Source of the DNA: Pleurotus ostreatus/Saccharomyces cerevisiae fusant
Lineage: Eukaryota > Opisthokonta
DNA length: 13,045 nucleotides
Direction: 5' to 3'
Assembly (NCBI GenBank): GCA_024196135.1
Contig: JAMQCK010001015.1
Location: forward strand, 1-13,045
Shown here: positions 1 to 7,939 of the stretch, piece after piece
Layout: each line of letters begins with the position of its first letter
Numbering within the stretch: position 1 is the first letter of the stretch
Program-made: the position numbers and the translations under genes
The notes under the pieces: model-generated
What the model was told of the DNA's origin: nothing
Database searches by the model: none
Seen by the model: the letters and a program-made list of their open reading frames with translations, nothing else

Positions 1-470
1 ACGCCCTGGGCTTTCGACGCCATCGCAGGAGACGACAGCGCGCTTACTCTCGCCCGCGCCCTCGCCAAGATCCGTCAGAGCGAAGACGTTCCAGCGCACG
101 TCGCTACCGTCTTCCCGGTCCTTCCGGAGGCGCAGCGCAGTGCTCTGCCGCAAAACGTAACGTGCGCGGAGACGTTTGTAGGCTCCGCGTATGGGGACGA
201 TGAGCAGTGTAAGTAGCTCATGCCTGACCTTCATCACGAGGGTTTGAAGGGTGAACAATGTATACTGACCTCTATCCCGTAGTCGCCGCCCCCTTCTACC
301 GCAAGATCTCCCATTGGCTCTCCGAGGGATCCTTCAAGTGCAATAGGACCAAGATCTTGCCAGGAGGGCTCGCAGACGTCTTCAAGGGCCTTGACCTGCT
401 CAAGAATGGAGAGGTCCATGGCGAGAAGCTCGTCTACCGCATTGCGGACACGCCTGGGATCAAAGCGTAG
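1..470 (+). CDS. MDR-family (zinc-independent) dehydrogenase/enoyl reductase-like protein, copy A, 3' part
   Basis: This is the C-terminal part of an NAD(P)H-dependent oxidoreductase of the medium-chain dehydrogenase/reductase superfamily; the 5' end lies before base 1. Two exons are visible, 1-208 and 283-470. The intron at 209-282 has donor GTAAGT, a TACTGAC branch point and a TAG acceptor, and splits a Phe codon in phase 1. The visible protein is about 131 residues: the end of the nucleotide-binding domain, then the C-terminal part of the catalytic fold with LPGGL, VHGEKLVY and IADTPG. The last exon matches copy B (5621-5808) at about 45 of 62 residues by eye, and the intron sits at the same codon and phase as the last intron of copies B and C. 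Copy A is on the opposite strand to B and C. The family is clear; the substrate is unknown. ToxD/LovC-like trans-acting enoyl reductases and quinone oxidoreductases are both in this fold group. Confidence 0.9.
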
Positions 471-755
471 ACGACGTTAAGGCGAGCAGTAGTCGTAGTG
501 ATATGGCATATCCAATGTACTTTATTTCCTGAGAGCCTTGCTAGACTTTGAGCTTGTATTATTCACCCGACATATCGATCACAAATCAGCCAGAAGAGGA
601 TCCGCGGAATAGCAGGTGTGCTTATCCTATGTACCAGTCTTATATACCAGAGCCGAAAAGAAGAAAGAAGAAAAGAAAGATCTATCCTACAATCAGTAAA
701 ATCCTCTAGTAGCTAAGCGTAAATCCCGAAGGCCGTAAATCATGAGGAAATTCGT
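471..755. other. Convergent 3' intergenic region
   Basis: These 285 bp lie between the stop of MDR copy A (+) and the stop of the EamA transporter (-), so they should hold both 3' UTRs. A purine-rich run of G and A lies at about 655-680; on the transporter strand it is a pyrimidine tract. I see no coding sequence or RNA gene here. Confidence 0.6.
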
Positions 756-2855
756 CTACGCAGATGCATCCCGCGTCCCCTCCGCCGTTACATCCCGTGT
801 TCCCTCTGCCATGGCATCCTCGGGACGACTTGCAGGATGACTCTGAGGTTCTGGGACCGAGTTGTGCGCAACCAGCGCCACGCTCTCCGTGCTCACGCTG
901 AAAGCCCCCAAGCTCTCCTTGCTGATGGATGGATGCGAGAAGTGTACGCGCAGGCGGCGTTCCTTTTCCCTCTCTCGCTCTTTCTTTCCCTCGCTTTCCT
1001 CCGTCTTGCCCTCTCCATCTAGCAGGCCCTCTTCCATCGCCTCTTCGTCTAGCCGTTCTAGCGTTATGCTCGGGTTTGAGGGTGGCTTGTTTTCGCGTTC
1101 TTTAGTGGCCTGAGAGAGGGGTATCAGTAAAGGATCGTCCACGACACGACCATGGCAGCTTCATGCGCAAGCACGACAGCTTCACGCAAAATCAGGACAA
1201 AGCTACTCACCGCCACATATACCGCGCTCGCCACGATGATGAGCGTGCCAAGGACGCTCAGCGCGGACGGGGAAACCTTGAAGAACGTGCGCTCCAAGAT
1301 CGTGGCGAAGACGATTTGCGTGTACAACGCGAGAGATCCGCGGCCGGCGGTCTCGCGCTGGAGGCCCATGGTGAGGAGAACCTATAACGTGACGATCATA
1401 AGCGTGCGGACGACACAACAGTGGAAGGTCGAATACGCACCTGCGCAATGAAGCCGCACACGCCGATGACGCCGAGGAGCGCGAGCCATTCGATGCTTGT
1501 AGGTATGACGAGTTTAGTCTTCGTCGCGAGGATCCTGGGATGTAGGGTCAGTAAGCCATCTGTGCGGAAGAGCGGGAAGGCGCACAATGTCGTCGATGTG
1601 ATCACGCTCTGCAGAGAGAACGAAGAGAGCGAGTGCAGTGGGTGGGCCCGCTTGCCGATTGCTCGAATGGTGATGTCTGCACGACCGTCAGCACCAAGCC
1701 CAGATATTCACTGGAGCAGAGCGACCCACAAGCACCAGTAGCGCCGCACACGCCAACGAGCGACATTCTGAAGACAGTATCTGTCAGAACTATATAGGCC
1801 GATATACCCACGCACACTTACCCAACTGCCAGCAGACGCTGCTGAGGTGTGCCCCGCTCCGCTGGGTCAACCGGCGCTAGAGGCGTATCCGCGCTTGCAT
1901 CGTCGTTCGTCAGTGCAGCGGGCATGTCGGCAGCTTTGCCAAATATGAAGGGCGGGCGAGCGATCAGGACGACACCGACTAGGCTGATAACTACGGGAGG
2001 GATGATCGTGAGTGTCTAGATATGAAGGAAGGAGGGTGATACTCACGCCCTGCAAATAGCTGCTTGCGCGTGAATGGCTCTTTCAGTATGAGTGCGCCGA
2101 CGATACCAGTGGTGAGAGGTGCGAGGAAGGACAGGACCTATAAGAAGGATGAGCGAGGACAACAGGCGTAGGTGTTGTAGAGGACGCACGGTAGCGTCGG
2201 ACAGCGAGAGGTACTGCAAGGAGAAGTAAAGGCCAAAAATTCCGAAGAAACTATGCGGGAGAAGTGTCAGTGCATGGGATAGCGGCGATAGCACAACACG
2301 CGCACCCTATGAATCCCCGGAACACCAACAGCAGTCGCACTCCCTTCGGCCCCAACAGCGGATCCGGCACCCCTCGCGCGAACCTAGATAGTATACGCTT
2401 AGCACCATCGTCCCATTTATCGACAAGTCTACGCACATATACGCCTGGCAGCAGATGAATGTGATCACCTATAATCACCAACGGCCTGATAAGCGCCCGT
2501 CTGCCCCACCCTCAACGCGCACACGCACCATCCGGAACCCGATCAGCTCAAACGTGGGCACGGGCGGGTCGATGCTGTTTAGCTTCTTGACGGAGACGTT
2601 CACGAGCGAGAAAAATAGCTGGCTCGCGGTCACCAGCAGCAGCCCGTAGTTCACCGCCAGCCCGTCCCTCACGCGCTTCACCAGCCTTCCCAATCGTGGC
2701 GGCATGCGCATTCGTCCAGTTGGGCGCGATGGGCGGGGAGGCGCACTCGAGGGTGCGCGCTCGAAGGCGGGGACGTAGGGCGAGCGCGGGACTGCGAAGT
2801 CCGCATCCTCCTGGGTCGTGATTGGGGCGTATTGGTGTCGTGTGCTCGAGCTCAT
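756..2855 (-). CDS. EamA-domain drug/metabolite transporter (DMT superfamily, SLC35G-like), 11 exons
   Basis: This is a membrane carrier of the drug/metabolite transporter superfamily with two EamA repeats, about residues 72-190 and 250-384. Exons on the minus strand: 2855-2529, 2468-2437, 2383-2306, 2250-2190, 2137-2047, 1990-1822, 1767-1730, 1676-1586, 1534-1441, 1381-1211 and 1109-756. They sum to 1506 nt and encode 501 aa. About ten hydrophobic segments can be counted, starting near residue 75 and ending at about 384. Family-like stretches include FELIGFRM (102-109), DPLLGPKG, LSDATVLSFLAP, LQRETAGRG and YTQIVFATI. The N-terminal 70 residues and the last 117 are polar; the tail is Glu/Lys/Arg-rich and ends in an 8-residue tandem repeat (AEGTRD core). 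The start at 2853-2855 was chosen because an in-frame TGA lies just upstream. The relatives I know are fungal YMR253C-like and animal SLC35G proteins. The substrate cannot be read from the sequence, and membrane location is inferred. Confidence 0.9.
1535..1585 (-). other. Stopless 51-nt intron (intron 8 of the EamA transporter)
   Basis: The donor is GTGCGC and the acceptor CAG, with a CTTACTGAC-type branch point near the 3' end. Its length is a multiple of three and it has no in-frame stop, so a naive gene finder could read it as exon and add 17 residues inside transmembrane segment 7. Removing it restores the spacing I expect for the family (from LQSV to the VIPT-EW stretch), so I call it an intron. 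Confidence 0.75.
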
Positions 2856-3396
2856 CGTCGTTGTCGTCGCTCAGGGGGCGGAGCGGTGAAGGAGGAGATC
2901 GTCGTACGGCGCGGGGAGGGCCTCCTGCGCGGCGTTGGTGGGTTGGGCGGGGAGAGGAGGTGGTGGTTGAGGCCAAGGAACGACCTGGAGCTGCCCCAGA
3001 TATGGACGCGCGCTGGATTCGTTTACGTCCGCTGTGATCTCACGGACCTGAGATCGACGCATCGACGCAACTAGAATTGGAATCTCGACGACATATCGTT
3101 GCAAAGACGACGAGATGACAGAATCTGGGGTCACTCAACAGCAATGGAATGGCGTGATGGAGATAGCAAGATGGACCCACAACTCAAGCTGGAGTAGGCG
3201 AGCGAACTCGAGCTCAGTCGAAGTACACACAAACACTGCATATTCCTATCCCTGAATCCACACCGAAAGTAGTACACTTGATCAAACGCGCGAGACAGAG
3301 ATAAGTAGAGGGCGAAACCAAGGACAGTGGCGAGAGCGCCCGGGTATGTTTGCAGCCGTCTACAAAGCGCTCCTGCTGCGACATCGCGCCCACCGC
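2856..3396. other. Intergenic region: SFH5 3' UTR plus transporter promoter/leader
   Basis: These 541 bp lie between two genes transcribed leftwards. The part next to 3396 should be the 3' UTR of the Sec14-like gene, and the part next to 2856 the promoter and leader of the transporter. On the minus strand, 2871-2990 is proline-codon-rich and open in two frames, but no start, splice signal or conserved motif ties it to the transporter. I saw no TATA box. Confidence 0.5.
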
Positions 3397-5372
3397 TCAC
3401 CACTCCTCCCCCTCTCCCCCATACCTCTTCGGTATCTCCTTCACATCAATGATCTCGCCCAGCGTATCCCGGATGCTGTTCGTGCTCGTGCCCACAACGC
3501 TCATCTTCGCGAACGTTTTCGCCGGCAGGATCGCCTTGAAGGTCCAGAAGATAAAGGACATGAGGGTGGGGACGTTGATGAAGTACTTCTTGTACTGGGG
3601 GTGAGGGGTCAGCGAGTGTTTTACAGGACACATGAATTGTGGCAGTGGAAGCAAGCGAGAGTTGCGAAGGGGATGGAAATCAAGAACGACGAACGCACCA
3701 AAAGCTCAGGATAGTAGTCGCCGAAGATCTTAGATGCCTGCGAAGCAGCCTGTTTGGCCTCAGGTGTTCGGCTCGACATGCTGACGCCAAGATAATCTGG
3801 TAGCGGACCTCTTCAGCACGAATAGCACTGAACCACGGTAACACAAACTTACCGTGCACCTGCACCGCCTGATCTATAATCTCAAAATCTATGTGCTCAA
3901 TGCTCTTCTCCATGAAGGCCACGCGCCACCTGTCGAAGGGATCGTCAGCTCGAGCTCGTCTTGGACAGCAATGCGCGTACCGCAAGAACCGCTGGACATC
4001 CCCAAAGACCGCATTCACATCCTTGTTTCCGCCGTATACATTGTACCTGTATTCGCTGTTAGCTTCCATATCTTGACGCTAGAGCCTGCTTGCGTGCCAC
4101 AATATGGGTATCACTCACACAACAGGCCTGCCCTCCTTATCCTTCCCGCTGATATAGCCCAGCGTGCCAAAGATATCCTCGGGGTACTCCCCCTTAAGCG
4201 CGGCCTCAATATTGAACTCTTCCCTCCACTTGAGCGTGTTGGTGAGCATGGTGACAGCGTCGTCGACGTTGAGGTTTCTAGGGATATGGATCAGGTTCAC
4301 AGTACACCGGAGATGTACACGGATTGGTGTGAAAGGTTCTGCGGCTGTGTACACTAGGACTTCGTATGGCAAGGCGAGGATGTGGGACTGGAGGGCGCAC
4401 CTTGCGCGCAGGAACTTCATCAGCACCACTTTCGCCTTCGCGCTCCTGTACGGCTTGACAGGGTCGATGGAGACATTCCAGAGGACGATTGGCGTCGTCC
4501 TCGCTGCGTCGCCCTTATCCGGGTATGCGGCTGCAAAGATGTCCGGGAGGCGCTTCTGATGAAGACAAACAGATGGTCAAGCAGTGAGAGTCGAATATTG
4601 TGGCGCCGAGATTGGTGGGGAAGGGTGGGTCGCAGGGGTGAAGGGGGACGCCAGCCAAAGGTACACAGAGAAGCGGGGGGAGGGGGATAATCAGCGAGCC
4701 GTATGTGGGCTAGGGAAGACAACGCACCCAGAACTCCTTCAGTGCCTCGATCTCCTCGTCCGTGAACTGTATAGTGAGCTTGTTCTCCTCCTCCACTGGA
4801 TCCTCGCTAGGCTTTCTGGTGAGTTGGGCACGAGCGGGCGCAGCGGTCGCTTTGGCAGGAGCGGTGGCGGTGGGTTGGGCAGTGGGTGAAGCAGCTGGTG
4901 CGGGAGCTGCAGCAGTCGCTGCCTCAGCAGCAACAGCCTCAGCAGGCGCAGCGGTCGTCTGAACAGGTGTTCTTGCAGCTGGTGCCGCGGACGCTTCCCC
5001 GACCTTCGCCGTCTCCTTCGGCGCGTCGGCCTGCGCCACAGCAGCGGGCGCTGCTGCGCTCTCAGTCGCAGTAGGCGCCGGCGCGTCCTCAGCCGCCTTC
5101 GCAGGCGCTACTTCCTCAGTTGCAGGCTTGGAGGCTTCATCTACTGCCTTCTCTGAGGCCGGCTCATCTGGCTTCGGCGCCTCCTCTGCCTGCGCAGCTG
5201 GCGCGGTGGCGGTCTCCGTTGGTGCGGTGGTGGTCGGCGTTGCTTCTGTCGTAGGTGCTGCCGCGTCAGTCGTTGGCGCAGGTGCAGCAGCGGCGGCCTC
5301 AGCCGTAGAGATCGTGGGGCCCGCGGCGATCGCAGCGGGCGGGATGTCGGCGACGGTGACGGGGGTTGCCAT
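3397..5372 (-). CDS. SFH5: Sec14-like CRAL-TRIO protein, SFH5 type, with long low-complexity N-terminus
   Basis: This is a predicted Sec14-family lipid-transfer or haem-binding protein. Exons: 5372-4728, 4555-4401, 4277-4119, 4046-3981, 3929-3853, 3796-3699 and 3594-3397, giving 1398 nt and 465 aa. Residues 1 to about 185 are Ala/Pro/Thr/Glu-rich and probably disordered. The CRAL-TRIO N-terminal helical part covers about 195-290, and the CRAL-TRIO lipid-binding domain about 295-455. The SFH5 assignment rests on the run of signatures NVYGG, RWRVAFMEK, QVHDYLGV, YYPELL, KKYFINVPT and RYGG, in the order I recall from yeast Sfh5. His367 and Tyr369 of QVHDY lie where yeast Sfh5 is reported to bind haem, from memory. 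It is much longer than yeast Sfh5 because of the N-terminal extension. Intron 1 (4556-4727, 172 nt) is long for this window. Location is likely cytosolic or at ER/plasma-membrane surfaces, by family only. Confidence 0.88.
3930..3980 (-). other. Stopless 51-nt intron (intron 4 of the SFH5-like gene)
   Basis: The donor is GTACGC, the acceptor ACAG, and an AGCTGAC branch-like site is present. It is 51 nt long, in frame and without a stop. If retained it would insert 17 residues between QRFLR and WRVAFMEK. The spliced product gives the continuous RFLRWRVAFMEK signature expected for the family, so splicing is the default. Confidence 0.8.
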
Positions 5373-5620
5373 TGTGGTACGAGGGAAAGGTGACTACGCG
5401 CCTCGGCTTGGGCGCTTTGGGGCTGTATCTGATAATGATAAGATTAGACTCGGGCGCTGTCATGGTTATCTGCACGTGGAGGGCGCCTACAGGCGCACAT
5501 AGATGTTGAACGCCCTTCGGGCTTTTGTCTTCAGGATCTATGAAAATGTCATTCCACTATGAATTCCCTTCCCCAATCCAATGCTACATGATGATGTTAC
5601 AAATTCTTCTGTTTTACTTC
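5373..5620. promoter_or_regulatory. Upstream region of the SFH5-like gene, with GATA sites, an E-box and a palindrome
   Basis: These 248 bp lie between the start of the SFH5-like gene and the stop of MDR copy B, both on the minus strand. They contain two adjacent GATAA sites (5431-5435 and 5437-5441), a CACGTG hexamer (5473-5478) and a 6-bp perfect inverted repeat, GCGCCT-AC-AGGCGC (5483-5496). In fungi these motifs can bind GATA-type and bHLH regulators, but short motifs occur by chance and no function is shown. The right-hand part should hold the 3' UTR of copy B. Confidence 0.35.
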
Positions 5621-6975
5621 TTACGCCTTCAGCCCAGGCGTATCTGCGATACGGTAGACGAGCTTCTCTCCGTGCACATTACCGGTCTCAAGCAGCTGAA
5701 GACCGTTCGCGACACTCTCGAGGCCGCCAGGAAGCACCTTCGGACGGTTGGGCTTGAACGACCCATCCGCCAGCCAGCGCGATATCTTGCGGTACCATTC
5801 AGCAGCGACTAGATGGCGAGCGTCAGTCAGGTTATCCGTTCTGAACTCGACGAAGAAGACGTACACTTCGCGTCCTCCGTATGCGCCGTGCCAACCATCG
5901 TCAACTCATACGCAATACCAGCCGGGAACTGCTTCTGCTCGTCTTCAGGCGTTGGCAGCACGGTCGTGACCTTGCCGGACTTCGTGAGTTTGGCCAGGGT
6001 GCGGGCGAGGACAAGGGAAGAGCCGTGCTCGGAGACGGCGTCGTATGCCCAAGCGATGGGCCTGTCACCGACTGCGGCGACGAGAGCGTCAATCTGACAA
6101 GACCATCAGCCTCTGATAGGTGGGCTGCAGCACTGATTGGTATACTCACTATCGCATCGCCCTTGTGTTCGCGGTAGTCGACGACCACATCGGCGCCGAG
6201 TTCCTTCGGGTAGTTCTTTGACGAGCCAGCGGTCGCGACGACGTACAGGCCTGCACGCTTCGCCAGCTGAACGGTGAATGCACCAACCGAGGACGCAGCG
6301 CCGTTGATGATGATAGCCTTGCCTGCGTTGGAAGCTTCGTATACGAAAGAGGGTAGAAGAATGAGGCAAGATGGCGAGATCATGGCGAGTAGGCAGGATT
6401 AGAAGATAGCGTCAGTGGCACATTCAATCGAAGGACGCTAGAAAGCACGAACCTGCTTCCGGAGTATCTGGCGCGGGAATTGCCAGGCGGACGAAGAGGC
6501 CAATGGCGGCGGTCATGACCGCGAGGGGGAGCGTCGCGGCCTCCTCGTACGACGTGGTGTTGGGAATGGGGAACGTAACATGTGCCGGTGCGACGGTGTA
6601 CTGCTGGTAGGCACCATACTACAGTCACTGTGTAAGCTCTTGAACCCTTCATATTGAAGGCGCAGAGCTCACCTTGTTATCCTTCGTCCGCATGATCGTG
6701 AACGCCGCTACGCGCGCGCCGACCTTGTACTCGCTCACGTTCTCACCCACTGCGACGATCGTGCCCGCGACATCGTTCCCCTCCACGAACGCCTCGTCCT
6801 CCTTGTAGATCCACTTCGGGACCTTCCAGTCCTTAGGGTTAGACGCGACGGCGACGTTCTCGATCAGGACCTCGTCGGGACCAGGCTGAGCGACAGGTAT
6901 CGTCTCGAGCCTGCGCTCCTTGGGACCAACGAGCACTGCGGTCTGCGTCTTTGGGATGGTGCGAGGTGCAGCCAT
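5621..6975 (-). CDS. MDR-family dehydrogenase/enoyl reductase-like protein, copy B, 5 exons
   Basis: This is an NAD(P)H-dependent oxidoreductase of the MDR superfamily with a GroES-like N-terminal fold and a Rossmann domain. Exons: 6975-6673, 6618-6453, 6334-6150, 6093-5865 and 5808-5621, summing to 1071 nt and 356 aa. Visible motifs are SNPKDWK (45-51), EGNDVAGTIVAVG (65-77), the cofactor loop GAASSVG (168-174) followed by QLAKRAGLYVVATAG, and LGADVVVDY. The zinc-ligand pattern of classical alcohol dehydrogenases is absent, which fits the zinc-free quinone-reductase/enoyl-reductase-like branch. The exon 1 and exon 3 lengths (303 and 185 nt) and all intron phases match copy C. Intron 2 (6335-6452) is 118 nt against 55 nt in copy C and ends in an unusual GAAG acceptor. 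The start ATG has a good context. The substrate is unknown; there is no neighbouring polyketide synthase to suggest a partner. Confidence 0.93.
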
Positions 6976-7114
6976 GGTACTTGTTTGTGCTGAAGAGTGG
7001 GAGGGTAATCACTATCAGTGATCAGAGGAGTATAGGAAGTAGCCCTGGATAATCTTGCAGCAGGTTAGCCTCTCGTGCAGACAGATATAAGTACGCGAAC
7101 GCACCATCGCGCTG

Positions 7115-7122
7115 CTTATATA
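7115..7122 (-). promoter_or_regulatory. Candidate TATA box of MDR copy B
   Basis: On the minus strand this reads TATATAAG inside CGTTATATAAGC. It aligns with the CGTTATAAAAGC block upstream of copy C. It lies about 140 bp before the start codon of copy B, which would give a leader of roughly 100 nt or a leader intron. Confidence 0.5.
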
Positions 7123-7292
7123 ACGGCTGAGCATGCTATGTCAGAACTTGGTCAGACTGAGAATAATCGCGAAGAATAGGAAAGGGAAAGGGGCCCATGC
7201 TTGCACATGATGTCACTTCGAACGATCGCGAATCCGATTCGGAGTACCATTGGGACGGATCGCTTTGCCGTACAACTCAATGCTTGCCAATT

Positions 7293-7306
7293 GGGGATAC
7301 AATCAA
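7293..7306. repeat. 14-bp element shared by upstream regions of copies B and C (copy 1)
   Basis: GGGGATACAATCAA on the plus strand is identical to 9533-9546. Each lies about 285-320 bp before the start codon of the MDR gene to its left. It is the last clear match when the two upstream regions are aligned, so it may mark the edge of the duplicated unit. Confidence 0.65.
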
Positions 7307-7939
7307 TGGTAGGTGACGGTATGAAGGTGAGACATCTGTGTTGGCTGGCATAGTAGAATGGCTCGCTGGATGACCGAGCGACGCTGAGAATAAGTTCTGA
7401 GAAGACACAGATTCGACAAGGGCCCGCGCCAGTTCGAGGAAGGGATGGGTCAAGGAGTAGCACCGTAGAGAGATTTCCAGGCTGGATAGGAACCTCGAGC
7501 TCGAGCGCCCATCAGATTTGAGGTCAGCGGTCCGGCCTTTACAATGATAGGGCGCCGACAATTATCAGTGCTACAATCACTTGAAAGTCGATTCGCCTTG
7601 TATTTCTCAGGTTTTCTCGTGTAGTATGATGCTGAGAGGTCGGTTCATGTTATACAGCGAGACTGGCGTAAGTGGTCGTGGTTGCGGGCAAGAGTGCGCG
7701 TTGCGACTCGCGCACCGCATCACCGTCACGAGATAGGCACGTGGTTGCATGCGAAGTTCAACATGCCGGATCGTCGTCAATTGATAGTTACAACGCTCTG
7801 TACGTGTCAAATCCGGCTAGATTGTCCTCTATGTGTATCCTTCATCTTATCACAACTACCCACAACGCCTCAGCTTCAATTTGACTGGTCGTACAAGTAC
7901 ATAATCGAATTCACTAGACCCGCCTTCAAGTTACTATAC

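Larger units (their letters stand above)
6976..7939. other. 964-bp intergenic region between MDR copies B and C
   Basis: This should hold the promoter of copy B (left part) and the 3' UTR of copy C (right part). The stretch from about 7115 to 7306 has patchy similarity to the upstream region of copy C (9293-9546), ending in an exact 14-bp match. From 7307 to 7939 I see only short open frames without recognisable motifs or splice structure, and no repeat or RNA gene. Confidence 0.6.

Noticed and set aside
2548..2976. A 142-codon minus-strand frame overlapping exon 1 of the transporter
   Set aside because: It is out of frame with the conserved membrane segments and has only Pro/Arg/Ala-rich low complexity. 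The transporter start at 2855 has an in-frame stop just upstream and explains the region.
3131..3403. A 90-codon minus-strand frame after the SFH5-like stop codon
   Set aside because: No conserved motif, no splice context, and it falls where a 3' UTR is expected.
5512..5526. GCCC-TTC-GGGC hairpin followed by TTTT, like a bacterial terminator
   Set aside because: The genome is fungal, where this type of terminator does not act, and the arms are only 4 bp.
7152..7810. Several 60-100 codon frames in the region between MDR copies B and C
   Set aside because: None has recognisable motifs or splice sites, and lengths are within chance expectation. Part of the stretch is promoter sequence shared with copy C.
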